64,000 nucleotides of DNA from Geodermatophilus amargosae (GTDB lineage: Bacteria; Actinomycetota; Actinomycetes; Mycobacteriales; Geodermatophilaceae), in assembly GCF_900116515.1 (NCBI RefSeq), contig NZ_FPBA01000009.1:118115-182114 (forward strand), in the 5' to 3' direction. The notes beneath the pieces are model-generated. The model was not told the DNA's origin and searched no databases. It saw only the letters and a list, made by a program, of their open reading frames with translations. Positions 39,980-53,105 of the stretch are shown in pieces. How positions within the stretch are numbered: position 1 is the first letter of the stretch; the number at the start of each line of letters is the position of its first letter. The translations under genes and the position numbers were made by a program.

Positions 39980-40768
39980 TCAGCGCCCGGTGAAGGTCGC
40001 CTTGCCGGGACCGCTCTCGAGGAACGAGCGCATGCCGGTGGCCTGGTCCTCGGTGTCGAACAGCCCGGCGAACAGCCGGCTCTCCAGCGCGAGGCCCTGC
40101 TCCATGGACCCGTCGAGGCCCTCGTCGATCGCCTGCTTGGCCGCGGCGAGCGCGAGCGGCGGGCCGGCGGCGAACTTCCGGGCCATCGCGACCGCCGTCC
40201 CGTACACCTCGGCGTCGGGGACGACGGCGTCGGCCAGGCCCATCTCGAGGGCCTCCTCGGCGCCGACGTGCCGGCCGGTGAAGACGAGGTCCTTGGCCTT
40301 GGCCGGGCCGACCAGCCGGGCCAGCCGCTGCGTTCCGCCGGCTCCGGGGATGACGCCGAGCAGGATCTCGGGCTGGCCGACCTTCGCCCCGGCGCCCATG
40401 ATCCGGAAGTCGGCGCACAGCGCGAGCTCGTAGCCGCCGCCGAGGGCGTAGCCGGTGATGGCGGCGATGACCGGCCTGGGGATGCGCGCCACCGTGGTGA
40501 AGCTGTCCGTCAGCTCCCGGCCCCACGCCACCATCGAGCTGCCGGTCAGCTGGGACATCGCCTTGATGTCGGCGCCGGCGGCGAACACCCGCTCCCCGCC
40601 GTAGAGCACGACGGCGCGCACGTCCTCGCGCCGGGTGGCCTCGAGCGCCGCGGCGCGGACCTCGGTGTGCAGCTGCTCGTCGATGGCGTTCATCTTGGGG
40701 CGGTCGAGGCGGATCGTGCCCACCCCGTCCTCCACCGACAGGGTCACGAACTCCGGCTCTGCTGCCAT
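39980..40768 (-). CDS. Enoyl-CoA hydratase
   Basis: 262 residues from ATG 40768. Crotonase fold with both catalytic glutamates: E114 (LGGGYELALCAD) and E134 (GQPEILLGVIPGAGGTQRL), and the oxyanion loop FAAGADIKAM. It should hydrate trans-2-enoyl-CoA in fatty acid or branched-chain acyl breakdown, in keeping with the nearby etfBA. TAGGGT lies 7 bases before the ATG. M. tuberculosis echA17 (Rv3039c) is in the matching neighbourhood. Confidence 0.93.
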   Translation of the reverse strand: MAAEPEFVTLSVEDGVGTIRLDRPKMNAIDEQLHTEVRAAALEATRREDVRAVVLYGGERVFAAGADIKAMSQLTGSSMVAWGRELTDSFTTVARIPRPVIAAITGYALGGGYELALCADFRIMGAGAKVGQPEILLGVIPGAGGTQRLARLVGPAKAKDLVFTGRHVGAEEALEMGLADAVVPDAEVYGTAVAMARKFAAGPPLALAAAKQAIDEGLDGSMEQGLALESRLFAGLFDTEDQATGMRSFLESGPGKATFTGR

Positions 40769-40775
40769 GGGGGGC

Positions 40776-40781
40776 ACCCTA
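40776..40781 (-). promoter_or_regulatory. Candidate -10 of the enoyl-CoA hydratase gene (TAGGGT, 7 bases before ATG)
   Basis: TAGGGT, 7 bases, ATG. No ribosome site is present, so a leaderless mRNA is likely. Confidence 0.55.
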
Positions 40782-40796
40782 GCTAGCCGGGAGCGC

Positions 40797-41609
40797 TCAG
40801 CCCTGGCGGCGGGCTGTGTAGCGGCCGTCGGAGCGCTCGAGGGCCAGCGGCAGGCCGAAGGTCTCCGACAGCGCCTCGGCGGTGACCACCTGGGACAGCG
40901 GGCCGGAGGCCACCACCGCGCCCTCGCGCAGCAGCAGCGCGTGGGTGTAGCCGGGCGGGATCTCCTCGACGTGGTGGGTCACCAGCACCTGCGCCGGGGC
41001 GTAGAGGTAGGTGGCGAGGTCGGACAGCCGGCTGACCAGGTCCTCCCGGCCGCCGAGGTCGAGCCCGGCGCCGGGCTCGTCGAGCAGCAGCAGCTCGGGG
41101 TCGGGCATGAGCGCGCGGGCGATCTGCACCCGCTTGCGCTCGCCCTCGCTGAGGGTGCCGAAGGGCCGGTGCGCGATCGCCTGCACGCCCCACTGCTGCA
41201 GGAGCACGGCCGCGCGGGAGAGGTCGTGGATGTCGTAGCGCTCCCGCCCCCGGCCGACGATCGCGTACCCGGCGGACAGGACGACGTCGCCGGTGCGCTC
41301 CCCCGGCTCGATCCGCTGCGCCAGCGCCGCGCTGGTCAGGCCGATCCGCGGGCGCAGCTCGAAGACGTCGACCGCACCCATCGTCTCGCCGAGCAGCTGC
41401 ACCTCCCCGCGGGTCGGGTGCAGGAGCGCCCCGGCCAGCTGCAGCAGCGTCGTCTTCCCCGCCCCGTTGGGCCCCAGCACCACCCAGCGCTGCTCGGGGG
41501 TGATGGTCCAGTCCACCCCCCGGAGCAGGTGCGACTGCCCGCGGACGACGTCCACGCCGCTCATCCGGACGACGGGCTCTGCTCCGCTGACGGCGGGACT
41601 GCTCGACAC
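40797..41609 (-). CDS. Stand-alone ABC ATPase
   Basis: 270 residues. Walker A VLGPNGAGKTTLL, signature LSEGERKRVQIARAL, Walker B LLLLDEPGAGLD, H-loop VLVTHHVEE. The signature loop with EGERKR and the HHVEEIPPG segment are typical of the small cytoplasmic ModF/YhiH-like class without a neighbouring permease; role unknown. Rv3041c in M. tuberculosis is a positional match beside echA17. GTG 41609 is chosen for length; ATG 41564 is an alternative. Confidence 0.82.
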   Translation of the reverse strand: MSSSPAVSGAEPVVRMSGVDVVRGQSHLLRGVDWTITPEQRWVVLGPNGAGKTTLLQLAGALLHPTRGEVQLLGETMGAVDVFELRPRIGLTSAALAQRIEPGERTGDVVLSAGYAIVGRGRERYDIHDLSRAAVLLQQWGVQAIAHRPFGTLSEGERKRVQIARALMPDPELLLLDEPGAGLDLGGREDLVSRLSDLATYLYAPAQVLVTHHVEEIPPGYTHALLLREGAVVASGPLSQVVTAEALSETFGLPLALERSDGRYTARRQG

Positions 41610-41673
41610 GACCCCATCCAACCAACCCACCCGCCTGTCGGCCGACAGGAGGATCTGTTGACAGGATCGCCGC

Positions 41674-43812
<2,139 letters not shown>

Positions 43813-43824
43813 TCAGGGCCTGGG

Positions 43825-43876
43825 GACGGCACGGGCTCGGCCCCCCGAGGGGACCGGGCCCGTGGGCACTGCCGTC
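43825..43876. terminator. Nested hairpins between convergent glgX and FHA genes
   Basis: Outer arms GACGGC (43825-43830) and GCCGTC (43871-43876); inner CACGGGC (43830-43836) with GCCCGTG (43858-43864); innermost CTCGG/CCGAG. All fit within the 67-base convergent gap. Confidence 0.7.
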
Positions 43877-43879
43877 AGA

Positions 43880-44875
43880 TCACTCCGGCTGCTCGTAGGT
43901 GATGACCGTCCAACCGAGCAGGAGGCGGTCGCCATCGGAGAGCGGGTGGGCGACGCCGGGCTCGAGCTGGGTCCACTCGGTGGCCTCGGGCCCGGCGACG
44001 TGCGTGCCGTTGAGCGAGCCGAGGTCGGTCAGCGTGACCTCGCGGCCCTGGCGCTGGATGGCCGCGTGCGCCGAGGAGAGCACGTTCTGCGTGTCGGCGA
44101 TCGGCACCGGGCGGGCGTTGCCGGCGGTCACCAGCTCGTGGCTGTCGGGACGGCGGCCGAGCACCAGGTCCTCGTCGACGGTCACGACCAGCCCGTCGTC
44201 GAAGCGCAGCACCGGCGCGGAGGCGGCGGCGTCGGGCTTCCAGAACGCCGTCTCCTCGCCACCGTCGTCGGTGCGGGCGGCCTGGCCGGACGCCGAGGAG
44301 CCGCCCGGTGCGCTGTAGGACGGCGCCGCGGCGAAGCCGGCGTCCGAGCCCGCGCTGAACGACGACGGCGGCGTGTGGGTGGCCGGCGGGACGGCGGCCG
44401 GGGCGGAGGCGACGGCGGCCAGCTGCAGCAGCGCGCCGGAGCCGGGGACCGCGCCCTCGACGAGGTCGTAGGCGACGCCCGGCGGCATCTGCGGCGTGGC
44501 CTGGCCGGGGCCGACGTAGAGGGTGGACCCGAGGGTGAACCCGGCGGCCAGGCTGCACCCGTCGACCGGCTGGCCGGAGACCGGGACGCCGTCGACGGCG
44601 GGCTGGCCCTTGCCGCACCACAGCGCGACGCCGGTGCCGGACCCGGCGCTGGTGTCGGTGAGGACGAGGGCGAAGGAGGCCGAACCACCACCGAGCGCGG
44701 CGGCCTGCGCGGCGACGGCCCCCAGGACGCGGTCGGCGCCGGGGCCGGACACACCCAGGCAGGCGTGGAGGGCGGCGACCAGAGCCGGCGAGCCGGGAGC
44801 GTCGACCCACAGCAGTCCCCCGCCGCGACGGGCCACGAGGGCGTCTCCGGGCAGGACTTCACAGCGGTCGGGCAT
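43880..44875 (-). CDS. FHA-domain protein
   Basis: 331 residues from ATG 44875, 7 bases after TAGGCT. Residues ~235-330 form a FHA domain with the phosphothreonine-binding set: LVLGRRPDSH, LSSAHAAIQ, and LGSLNGTHV. A Ser/Ala/Pro-rich linker (~160-215) joins it to an N-terminal region of ~155 residues with no motif I recognise (CEVLPGDALVARRGGG...). It probably reads phosphorylation by Ser/Thr kinases, and an STPK gene lies ~8 kb away. Its place between glgX and glgP may mean regulation of glucan metabolism; this is inference. Confidence 0.8.
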   Translation of the reverse strand: MPDRCEVLPGDALVARRGGGLLWVDAPGSPALVAALHACLGVSGPGADRVLGAVAAQAAALGGGSASFALVLTDTSAGSGTGVALWCGKGQPAVDGVPVSGQPVDGCSLAAGFTLGSTLYVGPGQATPQMPPGVAYDLVEGAVPGSGALLQLAAVASAPAAVPPATHTPPSSFSAGSDAGFAAAPSYSAPGGSSASGQAARTDDGGEETAFWKPDAAASAPVLRFDDGLVVTVDEDLVLGRRPDSHELVTAGNARPVPIADTQNVLSSAHAAIQRQGREVTLTDLGSLNGTHVAGPEATEWTQLEPGVAHPLSDGDRLLLGWTVITYEQPE

Positions 44876-44882
44876 GCGCGCC

Positions 44883-44888
44883 AGCCTA
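44883..44888 (-). promoter_or_regulatory. Candidate -10 of the FHA gene (TAGGCT, 7 bases before ATG)
   Basis: TAGGCT, 7 bases, ATG; no ribosome site. The same hexamer precedes glgP. Confidence 0.55.
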
Positions 44889-44949
44889 GTGACAGCCGAG
44901 CGTGGTGTGCGGTCCGACCGCACCGCCACGCCGTTCCCCGCGCCCCCTG

Positions 44950-44991
44950 GGGACGCTGCGACCGGCGTGACGGGTGGGGTCCCCGCGTCCC
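44950..44991 (-). terminator. Hairpin after glgP
   Basis: GGGACGC (44950-44956) pairs with GCGTCCC (44985-44991), with GGGG/CCCC able to extend inside the loop, ~10 bases beyond the glgP stop. Confidence 0.55.
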
Positions 44992-45001
44992 TGCCGTCCG
45001 C

Positions 45002-47551
45002 TCAGGCGCTCGTGACGAGCCCCAGCTCGGCGGGGTCGGCCAGGTGCGCGGAGTGCGGCAGCACGCGGACGGTGTAGCCGAACGCGCCGGTGCGCTCGAG
45101 CGGCAGCGTCGCGGTGAACCAGTGCCGCGAGCCCTCGGTGTGCTCGTGCCGCATCGGCACCGTGGTCACCTCGTGCAGGCCGTCGGCGTCGTCGACCCGC
45201 CCGTAGGCCGCCTGCACCTCGACGTCGGCCGGGGTGAGGTGCGGCAGCTCCACCTCCGCGCGCAGCGCCAGGGTGGAACCGATCTCCGGGGTGTCGCCGG
45301 CGCCGGTGGCCTCCACGTGCGCGACCCGCACGCTCGACCAGTTCTCCAGCAGGCGCGCCCGCCAGAGGGCCTGGTCGCGCGCCGGCGCGTACCCGCCGTC
45401 GGCCATCGACCGCGCCGAGCCCACCGCCGGCACGTACAGGTGCTCGACGTAGTCGCGCACCATCCGGGTGGCCAGCACCTTCGGGCCGGTCTCGCGCAGC
45501 GTGTGCCGCACCATCTCGACCCAGCGGGTGGGGATGCCGTCGCGGTCGGTCTCGTAGAACCGCGGCAGCACCTGGGTGGAGAGCAGGTCGTAGATCGCCC
45601 GCGCCTCGACGTCGTCGCGGCGGTCGGGGTCGGTGACGCCGTCGGCGGTCGGGATCGCCCAGCCGTTCTGGCCGTCGAACCACTCGTCCCACCAGCCGTC
45701 GCGGATGGAGAGGTTGAGCCCGCCGTTGAGCGCCGCCTTCATGCCCGAGGTGCCGCAGGCCTCCAGCGGCCGCAGCGGGTTGTTCAGCCAGACGTCGCAG
45801 CCCCAGTAGAGGTAGCGCGCCATCCCGATGTCGTAGCCGGGGAGGAACGCGATCCGGTGCCGGATCGCCGGGTCGTCGGCGAACTTCACCATCTGCTGGA
45901 TCAGCTGCTTGCCGCCGTCGTCGGCCGGGTGGCTCTTGCCGGCGATGACCAGCTGGACCGGGCGGTCGGGGTCGAGCAGCAGCGCCCGCAGCCGCTCGGG
46001 GTCGCGCAGCATGAGGGTCAGCCGCTTGTAGGACGGCACGCGACGGGCGAAGCCGATGGTGAGGACGTCGGGGTCGAAGGCGGTGTCGGTCCAGCCGGCC
46101 TCGGCCTCGGCCGCGCCGCGCGACAGCGCCGTCTCGCGCAGCCGGCGGCGCACCTCCTCGACCAGGCGGCCGCGCAGCATCCGGCGGGTGTTCCACAGCT
46201 CCAGCGCCGGGATGCGGTCGACGCCGTCGAAGGACGCCGGGCCGGTGCCCTCGAACGGGTCGCCGTCACTGGAGGTCTGGGTGCCCAGCTCCACGAGCTC
46301 GCGGGCGGTCCAGGTGGGCGCGTGCACGCCGTTGGTGATCGAGCTGATCGGGACGTCGCCCTGGTCGAAGCCGGGCCACAGGTCGCTGAACATCGACCGG
46401 CTGACGTGCCCGTGCAGCCGGCTCACCCCGTTGGCGCGCTGACCCAGCCGCAGGCCCATGTGCGCCATGTTGAACTTCGTCGGGTCGTCCTCGCCGCCCA
46501 GCGGGATGAGGTGCTCGAGCGGGACGCCGAAGCCGGCGAAGTAGCGCTCGATGAGCGCCCGCGGGAAGCGGTCGATCCCGGCGGGGACCGGCGTGTGCGT
46601 GGTGAACACCGTGCCGGCGCGGACCGCCTGCAGCGCCTCGGCGAACGTCAGCCCGTGCGACTCGGTGAGCTCGCGGATCCGCTCGACGCCCTGGAAGCCG
46701 GCGTGCCCCTCGTTGGCGTGGAACACCTCCGGCTGCGGGGTGCCGGTGAGCTGGCAGTAGGCGCGCAGCGCCCGGACGCCGCCGATGCCGAGCAGCATCT
46801 CCTGGCGCAGCCGGTGGTCCTCGTCGCCGCCGTAGAGCCGGTCGGTGACCCCGCGCTCGGCGGGGGCGTTCTCCTCGATGTCGCTGTCGAGCAGCAGCAG
46901 CGAGACCCGGCCCACCTGTGCCCGCCACACGTGCGCGTGCAGGGTGCGGCCCTCGGGCAGCGGCACGCTGATGACGACGGCCGACCCGTCGGCCTGGCGC
47001 AGCAGCTTGACCGGCAGCCCGTGCGGGTCCAGCGCCGGGTAGTGCTCGAGCTGCCAGCCGTCCCCCGACAGCCCCTGCTCGAAGTAGCCGGCCCGGTAGA
47101 GCAGCCCGACGCCGATCAGCGGGACGCCCAGGTCGGAGGCGGCCTTGAGGTGGTCACCGGCCAGGATGCCCAGTCCGCCGGAGTACTGCGGCAGCACCTC
47201 GGTGATGCCGAACTCCGCGGAGAAGTAGGCGATGCTGCGCGGCGCGTCGGGACCCAGCGACTGGTACCAGTGCGGGGAGGACAGGTAGTCCTCGAGGTCG
47301 TCGACGACGTCCTGCAGCCGGCGCAGGAACCGGCGGTCGTTCGACAGCGTGGCCAGCCGCTCAGCCGACACCTCGCCGAGGACCTTCACCGGGTCGTTGC
47401 CGCAGGTGCGCCACAGCTCCGGGTCCAGCGTCTCGAACAGGTCGCGGGTCTCGGCATGCCACGACCATCGGAGGTTCATCACCAGCTGGGACAGCGGTGT
47501 GAGGGCCTCGGGAAGGGCCGCCCGGACGGTGAACCGACGCAGTGCTCGCAC
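45002..47551 (-). CDS. glgP: Glycogen / alpha-glucan phosphorylase
   Basis: 849 residues. Releases glucose-1-phosphate from glucan ends. This is the shorter bacterial/archaeal type (alpha-glucan phosphorylase with the DUF3417 N-terminal region: PLSQLVMNLRWSWHAETRDLF). PLP lysine in EACGTSGMKAALNG; NEGHAGF and TTHTPVPAG loops are present. GTG 47551 lies 6 bases after TAGGCT. Divergent from glgE, with which it shares a 131-base promoter region; M. tuberculosis has the same divergent pair. Confidence 0.94.
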   Translation of the reverse strand: MRALRRFTVRAALPEALTPLSQLVMNLRWSWHAETRDLFETLDPELWRTCGNDPVKVLGEVSAERLATLSNDRRFLRRLQDVVDDLEDYLSSPHWYQSLGPDAPRSIAYFSAEFGITEVLPQYSGGLGILAGDHLKAASDLGVPLIGVGLLYRAGYFEQGLSGDGWQLEHYPALDPHGLPVKLLRQADGSAVVISVPLPEGRTLHAHVWRAQVGRVSLLLLDSDIEENAPAERGVTDRLYGGDEDHRLRQEMLLGIGGVRALRAYCQLTGTPQPEVFHANEGHAGFQGVERIRELTESHGLTFAEALQAVRAGTVFTTHTPVPAGIDRFPRALIERYFAGFGVPLEHLIPLGGEDDPTKFNMAHMGLRLGQRANGVSRLHGHVSRSMFSDLWPGFDQGDVPISSITNGVHAPTWTARELVELGTQTSSDGDPFEGTGPASFDGVDRIPALELWNTRRMLRGRLVEEVRRRLRETALSRGAAEAEAGWTDTAFDPDVLTIGFARRVPSYKRLTLMLRDPERLRALLLDPDRPVQLVIAGKSHPADDGGKQLIQQMVKFADDPAIRHRIAFLPGYDIGMARYLYWGCDVWLNNPLRPLEACGTSGMKAALNGGLNLSIRDGWWDEWFDGQNGWAIPTADGVTDPDRRDDVEARAIYDLLSTQVLPRFYETDRDGIPTRWVEMVRHTLRETGPKVLATRMVRDYVEHLYVPAVGSARSMADGGYAPARDQALWRARLLENWSSVRVAHVEATGAGDTPEIGSTLALRAEVELPHLTPADVEVQAAYGRVDDADGLHEVTTVPMRHEHTEGSRHWFTATLPLERTGAFGYTVRVLPHSAHLADPAELGLVTSA

Positions 47552-47557
47552 GCGAAG

Positions 47558-47563
47558 AGCCTA
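47558..47563 (-). promoter_or_regulatory. Candidate -10 of glgP (TAGGCT, 6 bases before GTG)
   Basis: TAGGCT with 6 bases to GTG 47551. A TATAGG register is also possible with 8 bases. Confidence 0.5.
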
Positions 47564-47669
47564 TAAGGACCTCGGTGCCCCCCACCCCTCGCCGGCTCGG
47601 GGCGGGACCCTGCACCGTGGCCGGCGGAGGCCGCCCCGGAGCCGAGGTGTGACCGGTCCCGGACCTGGA

Positions 47670-47675
47670 TAGCGT
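47670..47675 (+). promoter_or_regulatory. Candidate -10 of glgE operon (TAGCGT, 7 bases before ATG)
   Basis: TAGCGT, 7 bases, ATG 47683. Same geometry as several other genes here; the MarR gene uses the same hexamer. Confidence 0.55.
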
Positions 47676-47682
47676 TGCCGGG

Positions 47683-49710
47683 ATGACTCGCCGCGCTGAC
47701 CTCCGCCTCGGCATCACCGATGTCGCCCCCGTCGTGTCCTGCGGGTCGTTCTCGGCCCGCGCCGTGGTCGGCGAGCACCTGCCGGTCACCGCCACCGTGT
47801 TCCGCGAGGGCCACGACGCCGTCGCGGCCGACGTCGTCTGGACCGCTCCTGACGGCACCCGCGGGCCGCTCAACCGGATGCGCCGCTACGGCGAGGAGCC
47901 CGACCGCTGGCTCAGCACCGTCGTGCCCGACCGCGAGGGGCGCTGGACCTTCCGCGTCGAGGCGTGGAGCGACCCGCTGGCCACCTGGCACCACGCCGTC
48001 GAGGTGAAGATCGAGGCCGGACAGGGTCCCGGGGAGCTGGCCAACGACCTCGAGGAGGGCGCCCAGCTGCTCGAGCGGGTGGCCGCCGACGCCGACGCCG
48101 AGTGGCGCGGCCGGCTCACCGAGGCCGCGGAGGCACTGCGCGACGGCTCCCGCACGCTGCACGACCGGGTGGCGCCCGCCCTGTCCACCGCCCTGCAGCG
48201 CTACCTCGACGAGCACCCGGTGCGCGAGCTGGTCACCCCGACGCCCGAGTACGAGGTGTGGGTCGACCGCCCCCGCGCGCTGTACGGCTCCTGGTACGAG
48301 TTCTTCCCCCGCTCCGAGGGCCCGGTCGTGGGCGGCGTCCCGGTGCACGGGACGTTCCGGACCGCGTCCGACCGGCTGCCGGCGGTGGCCGAGATGGGCT
48401 TCGACGTCGTCTACCTGCCGCCGGTGCACCCGATCGGCACGGTCAACCGCAAGGGCCCGAACACCGCGCAGTTCCCCGGCGGCAACCCCCACGAGATCGG
48501 TCCCGACGACGTCGGCTCGCCGTGGGCCATCGGCAGCGCCGAGGGCGGCCACGACGCCGTCCACCCGCAGCTGGGCACGATGGAGGACTTCCGCGCGTTC
48601 GTGGCGCGCACCCGGGGCCTGGGCATGGAGGTGGCGCTCGACCTCGCGCTGCAGGCCGCGCCGGACCACCCGTGGGTGAAGGAGCACCCGGAGTGGTTCA
48701 CGACCAAGCCCGACGGGACGATCGCCTACGCGGAGAACCCGCCGAAGAAGTACCAGGACATCTACCCGGTCAACTTCGACAACGACCCCGAGGGCCTCTA
48801 CGCCGAGGTGCTGCGGGTGGTGCGCGTCTGGATGGACGCCGGGGTGCGGATCTTCCGCGTCGACAACCCGCACACCAAGCCGCTGGACTTCTGGCACTGG
48901 CTGATCTGGAAGGTCAAGGAGACCGACCCCGACGTGCTGTTCCTCGCCGAGGCCTTCACCCGGCCGGCGATGATGCACCAGCTCGCGCGGATCGGGTTCA
49001 CGCAGTCCTACACGTACTTCACCTGGCGGACCGCGCGCGAGGAGATCGAGGAGTACGGCCGCGAGCTGGCCACCAACGCGCACTACATGCGGCCGAACTT
49101 CTTCGTGAACACCCCGGACATCCTGCACGCGAGCCTGCAGTACGGCGGGCCGCCGATGTTCAAGATCCGCGCGGTGCTCGCCGCGATGATGAGCCCCACC
49201 TGGGGCGTCTACTCCGGGTACGAGCTCTACGAGCACGTGGCGGTGAAGCCGGGCAGCGAGGAGTACCTCGACAGCGAGAAGTACCAGCTGCGCCCCCGCG
49301 ACTGGGCCGGTGCGGAGGCGGCCGGCCGGAGCCTCGCGCCCTACCTGCGCCGGCTCAACGAGATCCGCCGGCAGCACCCGGCGCTGCAGCAGCTGCGGAC
49401 GCTGCGCTTCCACCGGGTCGACAACCCGAACCTGATCTGCTTCTCCAAGACCGACCCCGGCTCGCAGGACGCCGTCCTCGTCGTCTGCGCGCTGGACGGC
49501 CAGAACCGGCAGATCGGGACGACCGGGCTGGACATGCCCACCCTCGGGCTGGACTGGCACGAGCGGTTCGCCGTCACCGACGAGGTCACCGGCGCCCGCT
49601 ACGACTGGGGCCAGTTCAACTACGTCGAGCTCGACCCCTACTGGGAGCCGGCGCACGTGTTCTCGGTCCACCTGCCCCGGCCGGTGACCTGGCCGCCGCC
49701 GGTCCGCTGA
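47683..49710 (+). CDS. glgE: Maltose-1-phosphate maltosyltransferase
   Basis: 675 residues. Adds maltosyl units from alpha-maltose-1-phosphate to the non-reducing end of alpha-1,4-glucans (GH13_3). The nucleophile is D394 in [10 protein letters not shown] and the acid is E423 in LAEAFTRP, the same numbers as in the S. coelicolor enzyme. The family inserts are visible ([48 protein letters not shown]). First gene of glgE-treS-pep2-glgB. Hairpin repeat copy B follows its stop. Confidence 0.96.
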   Translation: MTRRADLRLGITDVAPVVSCGSFSARAVVGEHLPVTATVFREGHDAVAADVVWTAPDGTRGPLNRMRRYGEEPDRWLSTVVPDREGRWTFRVEAWSDPLATWHHAVEVKIEAGQGPGELANDLEEGAQLLERVAADADAEWRGRLTEAAEALRDGSRTLHDRVAPALSTALQRYLDEHPVRELVTPTPEYEVWVDRPRALYGSWYEFFPRSEGPVVGGVPVHGTFRTASDRLPAVAEMGFDVVYLPPVHPIGTVNRKGPNTAQFPGGNPHEIGPDDVGSPWAIGSAEGGHDAVHPQLGTMEDFRAFVARTRGLGMEVALDLALQAAPDHPWVKEHPEWFTTKPDGTIAYAENPPKKYQDIYPVNFDNDPEGLYAEVLRVVRVWMDAGVRIFRVDNPHTKPLDFWHWLIWKVKETDPDVLFLAEAFTRPAMMHQLARIGFTQSYTYFTWRTAREEIEEYGRELATNAHYMRPNFFVNTPDILHASLQYGGPPMFKIRAVLAAMMSPTWGVYSGYELYEHVAVKPGSEEYLDSEKYQLRPRDWAGAEAAGRSLAPYLRRLNEIRRQHPALQQLRTLRFHRVDNPNLICFSKTDPGSQDAVLVVCALDGQNRQIGTTGLDMPTLGLDWHERFAVTDEVTGARYDWGQFNYVELDPYWEPAHVFSVHLPRPVTWPPPVR

Positions 49711-49714
49711 TGAA

Positions 49715-49768
49715 GGACCCCCTGCCCCCCACCACTCGCAAGCTCGCGGCGGGCCCCTGCAGGGGGCC
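49715..49768 (+). repeat. Intergenic hairpin repeat, copy B (between glgE and treS)
   Basis: 54 bases, starting 4 bases after the glgE stop. GGACCCCCTGC (49715-49725) pairs with GCAGGGGGCC (49759-49768) around a bulged A. The central part CTCGCGGCGGGCCCCTGC is the same as in copy A read on its minus strand; about nine of ten bases agree over the element. Inside an operon, it may lower, not abolish, read-through into treS. Confidence 0.8.
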
Positions 49769-49816
49769 GCGAACTGCCATCCACGTCCCGACGACTCGCG
49801 AGGGCTCCCCGCACCG

Positions 49817-51666
<1,850 letters not shown>

Positions 51667-51670
<4 letters not shown>

Positions 51671-53052
51671 GCAAGGCCCTGAGCGACGTCCTGCGCGAGT
51701 GGATGCCCCACCAACGCTGGTTCGGGGGCAAGGGCCGCGAGTGGGCCGACGTCACCGAGGACGGGTTCTTCCTCTCGAGGTCCGAGCCGGTCCTGTCGGT
51801 GCACAGGGTCCGGGTGACCTACGCCGACGGCGGCGGCGAGACCTACCTCGTGCCGCTGTCGTGGCGGGCGCACCCCGACGAGGAGCTCTCCTCGGCGTTC
51901 GTGGGCGCCGTCCCGGCCAAGGGCGCCGACGGCGAGGACCGGGAGAACTACTGCTACGACGCGATGCGCGACCGCGACTCCACGCCGCCGTGGCTGGCGC
52001 ACCTGGTGTCGGCCTCCACGGTGGGGCCCATGCACTTCCACCCGGCGGGGGCCGCGACCATCCCCGAGGGCGTGCCCGGCGACGTCGTGTCCACCGAGCA
52101 GAGCAACACCTCGCTGGTCTACGGCCAGGACGCCATCTTCAAGCTGTTCCGCAGGCTCGAGCCCGGACTCAACCCCGACGTCGAGATCGGTGAGGCGCTG
52201 CGCCGCACCGACAACCCGTACATCGCGCCGCTGCTCGGCTACATCGAGATCGACGAGGACGGCGCGGAGCCGGCCACGGCGGCGATGCTGCAGACCTTCG
52301 TGCGGGGCGCCAGCGACGGGTGGCGGCTGGCCACGGCCAGCGTCCGCGACCTCTACGCCGAGGGCGACCTGCACGCCGATGAGGTGGGTGGCGACTTCGC
52401 CGCCGACAGCGAGCGGCTGGGCTCGGCGACCGCCTCGGTGCACGCCGACCTCGCGCGGGTGCTGGACACCGAGCCGGCCGACCGCGAGTGGTTCGCCGCG
52501 ACCGCGCGGGCCATGACCGACCGGCTGGAGTCCGCACTCGCCGTCGTCCCGCAGCTCGAGGAGCACCTCGCCGGCCTGCGCGCGATCTACACGGCGGTGG
52601 CCGACAGCCCCGAGGAGGTGGTGCGCCAGCGCGTGCACGGCGACTTCCACCTCGGCCAGGTGCTGCGCACGGCGACCGGCTGGGTGGTGCTGGACTTCGA
52701 GGGCGAGCCGGCCCGGCCGCTGGCCGAGCGGCGGCAGCTCGACAGCCCGCTGCGCGACATCGCCGGCATGCTGCGCAGCTTCGACTACGCCGCACGGCAC
52801 ATGCTCGTGGAGCAGCCCGACGACTCCCAGCGCGCCTACCGGGCGCAGGAGTGGGCAGTGCGCAACCGCGGCGCCTTCTGCGCCGGCTACTCGGCGGCCA
52901 GCGGGATCGACCCGTGCGGGGACTCGCCCCTCCTGCGGGCCTTCGAGGCGGACAAGGCGGTCTACGAGTGCGTCTACGAGGCGCGCAACCGGCCGAACTG
53001 GCTGATGATCCCGCTGCAGTCGCTCACCCGGCTGGCCGCCGGGGCCGGCTGA
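51667..53052 (+). CDS. pep2: Maltokinase
   Basis: 461 residues. Phosphorylates maltose to alpha-maltose-1-phosphate, the GlgE donor. Kinase motifs of the aminoglycoside-phosphotransferase-like fold: [11 protein letters not shown] (catalytic Asp) and VLDFEGEP (metal site); [13 protein letters not shown] marks the N-terminal cap domain. ATGA overlap with treS. The gene is also called mak. Confidence 0.94.
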
Positions 53053-53105
53053 GCTCCCGCCGCAGACAGCACGCAGACGACGAGGTAGAGGACGGCACCG
53101 CGACC

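Noticed and set aside
41658..41663. TTGACA as the -35 of glgX
   Set aside because: Only 10 bases separate it from the GTG, so it cannot drive the annotated start.
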